From assembly GCA_964464815.1 (NCBI GenBank), contig CAYXHF010000008.1, positions 1 to 64,000 of the forward strand: a stretch of 64,000 nt of DNA, written 5' to 3'. The position numbers and the translations under genes were made by a program. Positions 34,165-42,437 of this stretch are shown in pieces. The DNA comes from UBA11524 sp964464815. GTDB taxonomy: Bacteria; Bacillota; Clostridia; Christensenellales; Aristaeellaceae. The stretch's first letter is position 1. Each line of letters opens with the position of its first letter. The notes beneath the pieces were generated by a model. That model saw only the letters and a program-made list of their open reading frames with translations, ran no database searches and was not told where the DNA came from.

Positions 34165-35043
34165 TCAATGCAGATACATGGATAGCTCCTCGATTTCCAT
34201 GCTGCTCTGCAACGCGCCATTGACCGACAGCGCCAGCAAATCTGCCAGACCTGCGACAAGCTCATCAATGTTGCGTGGCGTCACCACAAAATCGCCGGAG
34301 AAGCCGTTTGTCAGCTCCTGCGCCGCCTCCATGGCATCCTCGCAGTCCTCCTTCATGATGTCGCGCAGTGCATCCCGGACGATGGTCGATGCATACACCA
34401 CCAGCGGAATGCCGATGGCAATCACCGGCACGCGCATCGTCTCCTGCGTAATGCCCATCCGATGATTCCCCACGCCGCTGCCTGGTCGGATGCCCGTATC
34501 CGTGACCTGAATCGTTGTGGCAATGTGGCTCGTTTCCATTGCCGCCAGCGCATCCACCACGACCACAGCCGAGGGCTGCACGCGCTCCACCAAGCCCTTG
34601 GCCAGCTCCGCCGTCTCCACGCCCGTGATGCCCAGCACCCCTGGCGCAAGCGCGCAAACATCCCGCAAGCGCTTTTCCTGCAAGTGGCGCGTGACCAGAA
34701 TGCCGCTGACCACCCGGTCGCCCAGGGCGTCTGCCGTCATGCGCCGATTGCCCAGCCCAAGCACCAGCACCGTTCCCTGCGGTGGCAGCATCATGCGCAG
34801 AATTTGCGCCACCTGACGCGCCACGCGCATACGCTCCTCCGGCGGCATCGTCGGCAGCTGCGCATCCGTCAGCGTCCAATACAGCCCCTTGGCCTTGCCC
34901 AAGCGCTCCGCCGCCTTATCCGACTCCACACGCACCCACGTCATTTCCGATGCGCCCTGCTGCTGCCGCTGGACGGAAACACCTTCTCCCAGTCCACCGG
35001 GACAACCCATGCGCTCCATCGCCAAATCCGTTCGATACTGCAT
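34165..35043 (-). CDS. gpr: Germination protease GPR
   Basis: A 292-residue aspartic-type endoprotease that degrades small acid-soluble spore proteins at germination. It is made as a zymogen in the forespore. RTDLAMERMGCPGGLGEGV at the N-terminus, VLVLGLGNRRMTADALGDRVV, VVVDALAAMETSHIATTIQVTDTGI and PGSGVGNHRMGIT are the family signatures. It is shorter than Bacillus GPR. The ATG at 35043 follows GAGGAGG, and a forespore-type promoter lies just upstream. No SASP gene is in the window. Confidence 0.95.
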   Translation of the reverse strand: MQYRTDLAMERMGCPGGLGEGVSVQRQQQGASEMTWVRVESDKAAERLGKAKGLYWTLTDAQLPTMPPEERMRVARQVAQILRMMLPPQGTVLVLGLGNRRMTADALGDRVVSGILVTRHLQEKRLRDVCALAPGVLGITGVETAELAKGLVERVQPSAVVVVDALAAMETSHIATTIQVTDTGIRPGSGVGNHRMGITQETMRVPVIAIGIPLVVYASTIVRDALRDIMKEDCEDAMEAAQELTNGFSGDFVVTPRNIDELVAGLADLLALSVNGALQSSMEIEELSMYLH

Positions 35044-35069
35044 CCTTCTGCCTCCTCTTTTTTGGGAAG

Positions 35070-35098
35070 TAGTTTGCCCCAACGTGCAGAAATGATGC
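35070..35098 (-). promoter_or_regulatory. gpr: Sigma-F/sigma-G-like promoter of gpr
   Basis: GCATC (35094-35098) and GGGCAAACTA (35070-35079) are 14 bp apart on the minus strand. The latter fits the forespore -10 pattern GGnnAnAnTR at every fixed position. Bacillus gpr is transcribed by sigma-F and sigma-G, so position and motif agree. Confidence 0.7.
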
Positions 35099-35170
35099 GT
35101 GCCTGCGCCAAAAAAGCAAAAAGGCAGCGACGATTTTTCGCCGCCACCGTATGGATGGTCTTATCCACGC

Positions 35171-35207
35171 AAAGGCCGCCGGAGCGCAGCTGTCCCGACG
35201 GCCTTTT
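35171..35207. terminator. Hairpin between the phosphoribosyltransferase gene and gpr
   Basis: AAAGGCCGCCGGA pairs with TCCCGACGGCCTTT around a 9-nt loop. The T run is better on the plus strand than on the minus strand, so its strength for the minus-strand gene is uncertain. Confidence 0.5.
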
Positions 35208-35220
35208 GCAGATTATGCTT

Positions 35221-35778
35221 TTAGCCGATGATTTCGCCCTTGGCGTTGAACAACGGCAGCTTTTCCAGATAAATCAGGTCGGTGCGCTCCTGCGCTTCGC
35301 CTTCGGCCAGGATGGCCATGCGGCCCACGATGTTGCCGCCAGCCCGCTCCACCAGTGCCTCCAGCGCATGCAGGGACTCACCGGTCGAAATCACGTCATC
35401 CACAATCAGGATGCGCTTGCCCTTCATCATTTCGGCATCATGGCCGTCCAGATAGAGCTTCTGCACCGCGGCGGTGGTGATGGACTTCACTTCCACGCCC
35501 ACAACGTCCTGCATATACAGCTTCGCGCCCTTGCGCGCCAGCAGCCACTTCTTGTCGCCATGCTGGTTCGCCATCGCGTAGGCCAGCGGGATGCCCTTGG
35601 ATTCGGCCGTGATGATATAGTCATACTCCGGCGCCTTCTTCAGCAGCTCCTTTGCGCAAGCCTCCGTCAGTTCACAATCACCAAAGATTACGAACGCACC
35701 AATATACAAATCGTCCGTCACGCGGCAGATGGGCAATGCACGCTTCAGCCCCGCAATTGTCATTTCATGCGTCAGCAT
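35221..35778 (-). CDS. Purine-type phosphoribosyltransferase
   Basis: A 185-residue type I PRTase. The PRPP loop reads RILIVDDVISTGESLHALEALV near residue 120. YDYIITAESKGIPLAYAMANQ is the conserved pyrophosphate region. The overall pattern resembles adenine and xanthine phosphoribosyltransferases, and the exact base cannot be stated. AAAGGGG precedes the ATG. It is a single gene with a consensus promoter and an imperfect inverted repeat in the leader. Confidence 0.85.
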   Translation of the reverse strand: MLTHEMTIAGLKRALPICRVTDDLYIGAFVIFGDCELTEACAKELLKKAPEYDYIITAESKGIPLAYAMANQHGDKKWLLARKGAKLYMQDVVGVEVKSITTAAVQKLYLDGHDAEMMKGKRILIVDDVISTGESLHALEALVERAGGNIVGRMAILAEGEAQERTDLIYLEKLPLFNAKGEIIG

Positions 35779-35811
35779 ATTTCGTATCCCCTTTGTTTGC
35801 TGTCAAAAATA

Positions 35812-35839
35812 GTAAGAGCGCTTTCCGCAACGCTTTTAC
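35812..35839. promoter_or_regulatory. Imperfect inverted repeat in the PRTase leader
   Basis: GTAAGAGCG (35812-35820) and CGCTTTTAC (35831-35839) match at 8 of 9 positions and lie between the promoter and the start codon. It could be an operator or a leader hairpin. It is not a recognisable purine riboswitch. Confidence 0.4.
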
Positions 35840-35844
35840 AATCT

Positions 35845-35873
35845 ATTGTAGCGCAAAAAAGCGGTTCTGTCAA
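35845..35873 (-). promoter_or_regulatory. Promoter of the phosphoribosyltransferase gene
   Basis: TTGACA (35868-35873) and TACAAT (35845-35850) with a 17-bp spacer. Confidence 0.8.
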
Positions 35874-35949
35874 TTGATTTTCCCAACGATTTTCGCGAAA
35901 AACCATTTTTCATCCGGTTAATCGCGCCGCTGGATGATAAGCAGCGGAA

Positions 35950-37434
35950 TTATAATAGGATACAAATCATGCCGCCGTCGCCTTCGTTGACGATGCGCGT
36001 GAGCGTTTCCTGTACCTTCTGCTGGGCATCGGCGGGCATGCGCGATAATTTACCGCTCAGCCCTTCCTTCACCATGTCGTTGAGCGACTTGCCAAAAAAG
36101 CTCGTGCCCCACACCTTTTGCGGGTCGCTGCTCAGCTCATTCGTCAACTGCCGCACCAGCTCCTCGGACTGCTCCTCCGTGCCGACCGTAGGCGTGACCT
36201 CCGTCTCCACATCGACACGAATCAGATGCAGCGACGGCGCATGCGCTTTCAGTCGAATGCCGAACTGGCCGCCCTGGCGAATCATCTCCGGCTCTTCCAT
36301 GGTCATTTCGGCCATCGTCGGCGTGACCAGGCCATAGCCTGTTTCGCGCACGGCACGCAGCGCCTCGGCAATCTGGTCATACTCGGCCTTGGCGGCCACC
36401 AGCTCCTTCATCAGGCTCAGCAAATGCGCATCACCGTGGATGCTCGTGCCGCACTCCTCGCCCAAAATCTGATTGAACAGTCCATCCTGCACCGGCAGGT
36501 TGAAATCCATCCGACCTTCACCCGGACGCAGCTGCACCATTTCCGGCGTGGCAATTTCCGCATCCTCCGCAAACACGGCCGACAGCAAATCACTTTCGCG
36601 CATCTTGTGCGCCGTCTGTCCGGCCTTTTTCATGCCTGCCAGCACCTTTTTCAGCAGCCAGTGATTCTCGTCCAGCGCATCCATCCACTTTGGCAGCGTC
36701 ACATGCACCTGACGCAGTGGGAATTCCAGCAGCACCGATTCCAGCACCTGCTGCACATCCTCCGTCTGCATCTCCTTGGCATTGAGCAGCATCACCGGCA
36801 CGTCGTATGCATCCTGCAAATCCGCCCGAAGCGCCAGCGCCTCCCGGCTTTTGGGCGCGGCAGAATTCAGCACCACCACAAACGGCTTACCGAGTGCCTT
36901 CAGCTCGCTGATGACGCGGCTTTCCGGCTCAACATACGCATTTCGCGGCAGCTCCGCAATCGTGCCATCCGTCGTCACGACCACGCCGATGGTCGCATGA
37001 TCCGTCATGACCTTCCGCGTACCAATTTCCGCCGCCTTTTCAAAGGGAATATCCTGCTCGAACCACGGCGTATGCACCATGCGGCTCCCCGCCTTGTCCA
37101 CCGCACCCAACGCGCCGCGCACCATATACCCCACGCTATCCACCAATCGGACGCGCACCGGCACCTGGTCGCCCAGATTGACCGTCACGGCCTCGCTGGG
37201 CACAAACTGCGGCTGTGTGGTCATGATGGTGCGCCCTGACCCGCTTTGGGGCAGCTCGTCAGCGACACGCTCCTTCTTCGGGCCATCGGGCATATGGGGC
37301 ATCACCATCAGCTCCATCAGGCGGCTGATGAAGGTGCTTTTGCCCGTTCGCACCGGGCCCAGCACACCCAAATACACATCTCCATCCGTTCGCTGCGCAA
37401 TATCCTGATACAAATCATAATTCGCACGTTCCAT
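35950..37434 (-). CDS. spoIVA: Stage IV sporulation protein A
   Basis: A 494-residue ATPase that polymerises on the forespore surface as the base of the spore coat. YLGVLGPVRTGKSTFISRLME carries the Walker A near residue 24. TIMTTQPQFVPSEAV is the switch-like region, DSVGYMVRGALG follows, and the C-terminus ends in GDGGMICILL, the conserved membrane-proximal tail. Length and layout match Bacillus SpoIVA closely. AGGAGGG precedes the ATG, and a sigma-E-like promoter is present. Confidence 0.97.
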   Translation of the reverse strand: MERANYDLYQDIAQRTDGDVYLGVLGPVRTGKSTFISRLMELMVMPHMPDGPKKERVADELPQSGSGRTIMTTQPQFVPSEAVTVNLGDQVPVRVRLVDSVGYMVRGALGAVDKAGSRMVHTPWFEQDIPFEKAAEIGTRKVMTDHATIGVVVTTDGTIAELPRNAYVEPESRVISELKALGKPFVVVLNSAAPKSREALALRADLQDAYDVPVMLLNAKEMQTEDVQQVLESVLLEFPLRQVHVTLPKWMDALDENHWLLKKVLAGMKKAGQTAHKMRESDLLSAVFAEDAEIATPEMVQLRPGEGRMDFNLPVQDGLFNQILGEECGTSIHGDAHLLSLMKELVAAKAEYDQIAEALRAVRETGYGLVTPTMAEMTMEEPEMIRQGGQFGIRLKAHAPSLHLIRVDVETEVTPTVGTEEQSEELVRQLTNELSSDPQKVWGTSFFGKSLNDMVKEGLSGKLSRMPADAQQKVQETLTRIVNEGDGGMICILL

Positions 37435-37464
37435 AGGCTGTCCCTCCTCTGCTTCGCTTGCTCC

Positions 37465-37493
37465 ACCTTATGAATCAGACGGAGGAAATATAC
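37465..37493 (-). promoter_or_regulatory. spoIVA: Sigma-E-like promoter of spoIVA
   Basis: GTATATT (37487-37493) and CATAAGGT (37465-37472) are 14 bp apart. The -35 and spacing are identical to those before spoIIP. Bacillus spoIVA is a sigma-E gene. Confidence 0.65.
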
Positions 37494-37523
37494 CATCACG
37501 CGCATTAGCGTTTTTTTGCGCAC

Positions 37524-37548
37524 AAAAAAGGAAGCCAGAATTGCTTCC
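37524..37548 (-). terminator. Terminator of rplS
   Basis: GGAAGC and GCTTCC arms around a 7-nt loop, followed by a run of six U on the minus strand. Confidence 0.7.
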
Positions 37549-37624
37549 GACTTCCTCTTTATGTTCTGTTTCCGTATCAAGGGAACGCACAGGCTGTGAC
37601 TTCCTGTCATTCCGCAAGACGTAC

Positions 37625-37975
37625 TCAGACGCGCTTGACTTCCTTGATCTTCGCAGCACGGCCCTGCAGAGAACGCAGGTAGTACAGCTTCGCACGACGC
37701 ACCTTGCCGTGACGAATGACAGTGATGCTGCCCAGACGGGGAGAATGCACCGGGAAAGTGCGCTCCACGCCGATGCCGTAAGACACACGACGAACCGTGA
37801 AGGTTTCACGGATGCCGCCATTGCGCTTCGCGATCACGACGCCTTCAAAAGCCTGCAGACGCTCGTTCTTGCCTTCCACGACCTTCACCATCACCTTGAC
37901 GGTATCGCCAATGGCAATCGCGGGAACGTCGCTACGCAGCTGCTTCGCTTCGATAGAACGGATAATTTCGCTCAT
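37625..37975 (-). CDS. rplS: 50S ribosomal protein L19
   Basis: A 116-residue L19 with the standard sequence: MSEIIRSIEAKQLRSDVPAI, FEGVVIAKRNGGIRETFTVRR, GVERTFPVHSPRL and LYYLRSLQGRAAKIKE. The ATG at 37975 follows AAGGAGG. It has its own promoter and terminator, separate from rpsP, rimM and trmD, which are not here. Confidence 0.97.
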   Translation of the reverse strand: MSEIIRSIEAKQLRSDVPAIAIGDTVKVMVKVVEGKNERLQAFEGVVIAKRNGGIRETFTVRRVSYGIGVERTFPVHSPRLGSITVIRHGKVRRAKLYYLRSLQGRAAKIKEVKRV

Positions 37976-38068
37976 GTTGGTTCCTCCTTCCTTCATAGAC
38001 GTTCGTATCCGGCTCCGCATGAGGTCAGAGTTTTCCGGAAAGAGGACCGCCCGTATGTCACGCCGACT

Positions 38069-38098
38069 ATTATAACACACCTCATCCCCATTTGGCAA
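38069..38098 (-). promoter_or_regulatory. Promoter of rplS
   Basis: TTGCCA (38093-38098) and TATAAT (38069-38074) with an 18-bp spacer. The roughly 85-nt leader between it and the start could hold an L19 autoregulatory structure, but I see no diagnostic motif. Confidence 0.7.
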
Positions 38099-38145
38099 GA
38101 GGTTTTTTGCATTTTTTCCGGCATTTTTTCATATTTTTCGCAGGA

Positions 38146-39012
38146 TTAGTCCTCGTTTTCCGTTTTCGGCTCATGTCCGGGACGATAGGTAATATCATCC
38201 CGCAGGCGATAGAGCGTCGCGCCACGCGTTTTCTGGCAGAATGTCGATGCCCACCACTCCACGCTGCGCACCTCATCATACTGCACCAGACCGTAGCGAA
38301 TGCCGTCCTTATTCTTACCGCCGCGCATGTTGCTATCCATCCAGTGGATTTCATCCGTCTCTGGGTCATAGGAGAGCATGATTGCGCTATGTGCGCCCGT
38401 GCCATACTCATACTTCGCCGACATCTGGAAGTAATCTCCACGCTGCACCTGGCGCATGAAGTCACACGCCAGCGCCATATTTTCCTCTTCGCTCAGCGTC
38501 TTATCATACTTGAACTGCGCCGCGACATAGAAGGGATTTCCATCCTCTGCCGCGACATTCTCCCACTCAATCCCATAGCTATACGGCTTACTTTTCGCCG
38601 CCGGCAGGTTATCGGGCACCTTCAATTGCACATCCGGATATTCCGCCATACAGAAATCATCACGATTTTCCCGGAACAGATACGTCGTGAAGTTCTTACA
38701 GACATAAATATCGCCTTTATAATGCGCCCGCTGCTTTTTCCCATTTGCCTTCACATACAGGTCATGCCCCAATTCAACAATGCGGTTAATCAGGTCATCC
38801 CTTGCCGACAGCGTTGCGCCTTCCTCTTCTTCCGTCGCCATTTCCTGCGCCACAGGCGTTTCGTCTACAGAAGGAGCTTCTGCCGCCGTTTCTTCCTCAT
38901 CCAGCATAATCTCGCCCTGGTCGATAATGGGCATTTCCCAATCTTCCTCTGCCCACGCCGTCACGCTCATCATCAGCAAGCACAGCAGCAGCAACAACAC
39001 GCGTCGCAACAA
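38146..39012 (-). CDS. Secreted protein with a papain/NlpC-like Cys-His-Asp pattern
   Basis: A 288-residue exported protein. A leucine-rich signal peptide ends at SVTAWA, an acidic spacer follows to about residue 65, and then comes a globular domain. YVCKNFTTYLF, GTGAHSAIMLSYD and IHWMDSNM place a Cys, a His and an Asp/Asn in the order used by NlpC/P60 and related cysteine peptidases or amidases. I choose the TTG at 39012 because AAGGACGAGG lies 8 bp upstream, while the GTG at 39021 overlaps that site. The substrate is unknown, plausibly peptidoglycan. Confidence 0.65.
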   Translation of the reverse strand: MLRRVLLLLLCLLMMSVTAWAEEDWEMPIIDQGEIMLDEEETAAEAPSVDETPVAQEMATEEEEGATLSARDDLINRIVELGHDLYVKANGKKQRAHYKGDIYVCKNFTTYLFRENRDDFCMAEYPDVQLKVPDNLPAAKSKPYSYGIEWENVAAEDGNPFYVAAQFKYDKTLSEEENMALACDFMRQVQRGDYFQMSAKYEYGTGAHSAIMLSYDPETDEIHWMDSNMRGGKNKDGIRYGLVQYDEVRSVEWWASTFCQKTRGATLYRLRDDITYRPGHEPKTENED

Positions 39013-39262
39013 AAAAATCACCTCGTCCTTTTTGCCGTTGCGCTACTATTTTACCTTATTCCGCGCATTTTGGCAAGCCCGTTTCTTTTTCAGGCAGGAC
39101 GAGGTGACGTTTTTTGAGCATGCGTTAAGTTGCCACTTGCAGGTTCAACCAGCATCGAAGGCGTCCAGCGGGCGATTGGCATGCCAGCACCGGGATTTCC
39201 GGCCTCTGGTTGTAACAAGCAAGCTCTGCCGTAGTAGAGGTTCCCTGGCAACTCTTTCAAGG

Positions 39263-39457
39263 CATGCTTGTTTCTTAGCATGAGGGAAGAAAGTTGGTCG
39301 CCGCGACTCTGCGAGCGCGTGCTTTGCAGTGCTGTGAAGAGGATTGTCCGTGCTTTTTTGATTGCACTTCTGGGGTTTTACCCCAGACCCCAGCAGGACG
39401 CTGTCCTGCACCTGCGAAGGGCCGTTGGCCCTCTCGACACCCATTTCGCGATGGCGT
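39263..39457 (-). repeat. Dispersed hairpin-rich repeat, copy A
   Basis: A 195-bp non-coding element that recurs in the opposite orientation at 63192-63386. It contains three stacked hairpins and a conserved single-stranded core near 39300-39365 (AATCCTCTTCACAGCACTGC). Two hairpins differ between copies by paired changes. It fills most of a 520-bp gene-free gap between the secreted protein and the ABC permease; nothing else is recognised in that gap. Confidence 0.75.
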
Positions 39458-39531
39458 TGTGCGGTTTTTCTTACTGTTTCCGCGTGGGGCGTCGTGCGCT
39501 TTTTTCTCTGCCTCTTCCTCTTTCCTTTTCC

Positions 39532-41202
39532 TCAGGGTTCAAGTTCGGCGTAGCGTTTCGTACCGTATTTACACAATAGCAAGCCCGCCAGCACCGCTTC
39601 TACTACCATCGTCATACTACCGACCGCCACACGCAAAATCGGTGCATTGCCATCAACCATTATCATCCACACCACCGCCGCAATCGGCAAGGCCGCCAGC
39701 AACGTCGACAGCGCCATCGCAATCATCTGATTCATGTTCTGCTTCATCACCTGCTGTTCAGACTTCCATTGCAGCATCGGCCGGCATGCATCCACCGTTA
39801 TTGCCACACAGCCCGTCGCAAAGGAGAACAGATTCGCAATCACGAGCGCTCCCAGCACCGGCAGCAGATAGCCCCAGCCAAGGAAAATCAATATCGCCAC
39901 GGACATCAGCAGGATTGCCACAAAATTGATGGTCAGATTGACCGACAGCTTGGCAAGCAGTTGCGTTTTGGGCGACACCGGGATAAATTTCGCAATGGGC
40001 AGTCGTTCACCTTCGCGGGAGACAGCCGTGGACACCAGCGGATTCATCCAGCTGACAAACATCAGGATGGCGCAGATGATGAGCATCACGTCCGTTTTGC
40101 TGACCTCCTGCTGCATCGTTTCAAGCAGCTTCATCATTTCTATTCCCTCGGAGGCCATACCCATGGACGCGCCAAACAGTATGATTGGCAGGAGCAATAC
40201 ACCCAGCACGCCATTGAGCACATAAGACGGCACGTGTAGGATTTCGCGCCATTCACGGATGTAGATGGCCATGAATGCGCTCTGGCTGCGGAAGGCTTTC
40301 TCCGTCAGGCGCACACGCTTGGCCTTGCGGGAGCCTTCGCTCTGGCGCAGGGTTGTCGTCAGGTAGCCGCCGCCGACCAGCGCCACGGACAGCATTGCAC
40401 TACCGATAGCAACCAGCAGGTACAGCGCCCACAGCAGCCAATCGCCATTCATGCCCTTCACGGCCCAAAGCACCGGCGGGAAGGCCGACACCAGCGTATC
40501 CAGCAGCGCCTGACGCCCCAGCAGGATTTGCATGAAGAAGGCCGCATCCGCATCCTCCGGGATGCGCGGCATAATCGACCATTCCAGACCCAGCACAATG
40601 ACCAGCATCAGCACCGTGCCCAGCACGACCCATGCTTCCTTGTGCTTTGTCAGCGACGTGAAGTGTCCCAGAATGCTGGACAGCAGCAGCGAAATGGACA
40701 GCGGGATGCAGTTGACCGTCAGCAGCACCATGACCATACGCAGATAATACGTCCAATCCGGTGCCACATGGATACCGTAGAGGACCAGTGCCGGCGTCGC
40801 CATGGCCAGGGACAGGAGCATTTCTCCCAGATAGACCTCCGTCCACTTGGCGGCCAGCATCGTCCGGCTTTTGAGTGGCAAATACGCCATCGAGGCCGTA
40901 TCACGGTTGAAATAGAGCGCTGAGAGCATATGAAACAGGCTAAAGAGCAGCGTGGAGACCATCGTCACCAGCAGCACCAGCGCGGACAGCGTTTCCGGCT
41001 GTCCCATCATCTGGAACGCCCCAAAGAGCGTGTACTCAAAGAAGATAATCACACCCAGCAGGCTCAGTATGCCCAGCGCCACCAGCGGATACATGACCAG
41101 ACGGGAAATATCCAGCTTGCCATCTGCTTTGCGCATACCGCCCTTGAAGGCGGCCAGTGCGTTTTGCAAATTCAGCCGCAGGAGCAGGAAGTATGCTTTC
41201 AT
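39532..41202 (-). CDS. ABC transporter permease (ABC-2-like, large)
   Basis: A 556-residue polytopic membrane protein with about 12 hydrophobic segments and no ATPase motif. It has ABC-2 exporter character (LSALYFNRDTASMAYLPLKSRTMLAAKW near residue 95; SWMNPLVSTAVSREGERLPIAKFIP near residue 400, a typical pre-TM loop of this family). It begins 4 bp inside the ATPase gene's end, so the two form one exporter, probably of a peptide, drug or lipid. Confidence 0.85.
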   Translation of the reverse strand: MKAYFLLLRLNLQNALAAFKGGMRKADGKLDISRLVMYPLVALGILSLLGVIIFFEYTLFGAFQMMGQPETLSALVLLVTMVSTLLFSLFHMLSALYFNRDTASMAYLPLKSRTMLAAKWTEVYLGEMLLSLAMATPALVLYGIHVAPDWTYYLRMVMVLLTVNCIPLSISLLLSSILGHFTSLTKHKEAWVVLGTVLMLVIVLGLEWSIMPRIPEDADAAFFMQILLGRQALLDTLVSAFPPVLWAVKGMNGDWLLWALYLLVAIGSAMLSVALVGGGYLTTTLRQSEGSRKAKRVRLTEKAFRSQSAFMAIYIREWREILHVPSYVLNGVLGVLLLPIILFGASMGMASEGIEMMKLLETMQQEVSKTDVMLIICAILMFVSWMNPLVSTAVSREGERLPIAKFIPVSPKTQLLAKLSVNLTINFVAILLMSVAILIFLGWGYLLPVLGALVIANLFSFATGCVAITVDACRPMLQWKSEQQVMKQNMNQMIAMALSTLLAALPIAAVVWMIMVDGNAPILRVAVGSMTMVVEAVLAGLLLCKYGTKRYAELEP

Positions 41203-41936
41203 GCCTGGTGTTCCTCCGATTCTGTCAGTTCGAGGAAGAGCTGTTCCAGCGTCGCGCCCTTTTCGCCCGAGCGCAGTTCCTCCAGCGTTCCCTGCGCCAC
41301 CAAACGGCCCTTGTCGATGATGGCGATTTCGTCGCAGAGCTTTTCGGCCACCTCCAGCACGTGCGTGGAGAAGAACACCGTGTTGCCCTTCTCGCAGTGG
41401 CGGCGCATTTCCTCCTTGAGCGTATGCGCCGCACGAGGATCCAGGCCGACCATCGGCTCATCCAGCACCCACACCGGCGGCTGATGAATCAGTGCGCCGA
41501 TGATGGTCAGCTTCTGCTTCATGCCGCGGGAATAAGACTTGATTTGCTCCCCGATGGCGTCTTCAAGCTCAAAGAGCGCCAGATATTTTTCGATATGCGC
41601 CTTGCGTTCCGCCTCACCCACGCCATAGACATCAGCCATGAAGTTCAGATACTGCATGCCGGTCAAGCGGTCGTAGAGCGCATGACTATCCGGCACAAAG
41701 CCAATCATCCGCTTCGCCTCCAGCGGATGCTGACGCATGGAGATGCCGCCTACCGTCACCTCGCCGCTGCTTGGCGCCAAAATACCCGTCAGCAGACGGA
41801 TGGTTGTCGTTTTGCCCGCACCATTCGGGCCAATGAACCCAAAAACCTTGCCCTTGCCCACATGCAGGGATAAATCATCCAACGCACGAATGCTGCTTTT
41901 GCCGTATTGCTTGACCACATGCTGAAAATCAATCAT
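41199..41936 (-). CDS. ABC transporter ATP-binding protein
   Basis: A 245-residue ATPase: FGFIGPNGAGKTTTIRLLTG (Walker A), IKSYSRGMKQKLTIIGALIHQPPVWVLDEPM (signature and Walker B) and FFSTHVLEVAEKLCDE (H-loop). It resembles the ATPase of two-component exporters such as those for bacitracin or sodium. The ATG at 41936 has AAGGAGG 10 bp upstream. It is the first gene of a two-gene operon. Confidence 0.93.
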   Translation of the reverse strand: MIDFQHVVKQYGKSSIRALDDLSLHVGKGKVFGFIGPNGAGKTTTIRLLTGILAPSSGEVTVGGISMRQHPLEAKRMIGFVPDSHALYDRLTGMQYLNFMADVYGVGEAERKAHIEKYLALFELEDAIGEQIKSYSRGMKQKLTIIGALIHQPPVWVLDEPMVGLDPRAAHTLKEEMRRHCEKGNTVFFSTHVLEVAEKLCDEIAIIDKGRLVAQGTLEELRSGEKGATLEQLFLELTESEEHQA

Positions 41937-41966
41937 CTTTCTCAAACCTCCTTGTTTGATGCTGCT

Positions 41967-41995
41967 ATTCTATCACGCCCGTTCTCGAATTACAA
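41967..41995 (-). promoter_or_regulatory. Promoter of the ABC exporter operon
   Basis: TTGTAA (41990-41995) and TAGAAT (41967-41972) with a 17-bp spacer. Confidence 0.65.
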
Positions 41996-42067
41996 TTCTC
42001 CCTGTCTCAAAACCACATTTTCACGTCTAAATTGTCATTTTTCTGTCATTGTGCATCCTGCTGGCGC

Positions 42068-42115
42068 ACAAAAAACACCTCCCCAATCGCCTTTCAGCCA
42101 TTGAGGAGGTGTTTT
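42068..42115 (-). terminator. Terminator of the ferredoxin gene
   Basis: AACACCTCC arms with an extended stem, loop in 42083-42100, and a run of U after the 3' arm on the minus strand. Confidence 0.8.
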
Positions 42116-42136
42116 CTGCATCGAATTTGTCAGCAA

Positions 42137-42307
42137 TTACGCCTGAGCGGGCGCACCCACCGGGCAAACCTCGGCGCAAGCGCCGCAGTCCACACACACG
42201 TTGGGATCAATCTGATACTGCGTCGCGCCTTCGCTAATCGCGGAGACCGGGCAGCCCTCGGCGCAAGCGCCGCACATGATGCAAGCATCGGAAATCTTGT
42301 AAGCCAT
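42137..42307 (-). CDS. 2[4Fe-4S] ferredoxin
   Basis: A 56-residue clostridial-type ferredoxin. It has two C-x2-C-x2-C-x3-CP motifs (CIMCGACAEGCP and CVDCGACAEVCP) that bind two 4Fe-4S clusters for low-potential electron transfer, which suggests an anaerobic metabolism. AGGAGGAAC precedes the ATG. It is a single gene with its own promoter and terminator. Confidence 0.95.
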   Translation of the reverse strand: MAYKISDACIMCGACAEGCPVSAISEGATQYQIDPNVCVDCGACAEVCPVGAPAQA

Positions 42308-42369
42308 AATCAGTTCCTCCTTTTATAATATGTACGAAGATTTTATCAACGCACATCGTTGATGGTCAT

Positions 42370-42398
42370 ATCATACCACGGTTGAAGAAAAAATGCAA
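42370..42398 (-). promoter_or_regulatory. Promoter of the ferredoxin gene
   Basis: TTGCAT (42393-42398) and TATGAT (42370-42375) with a 17-bp spacer. A closer TTGATA/TATAAA pair overlaps the ribosome binding site and was not chosen. Confidence 0.6.
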
Positions 42399-42437
42399 GT
42401 CTTCCCTTCATCCCGTGCGGACAAAATACAATCACCA

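Noticed and set aside
39090..39444. Short minus-strand open frames in the 39.1-39.4 kb gap
   Set aside because: They lie within the dispersed repeat, whose second copy differs by changes that keep base pairing rather than a reading frame.
42322..42349. TTGATA/TATAAA as the ferredoxin promoter
   Set aside because: The start site would fall inside the ribosome binding site. A better-placed TTGCAT/TATGAT lies upstream.
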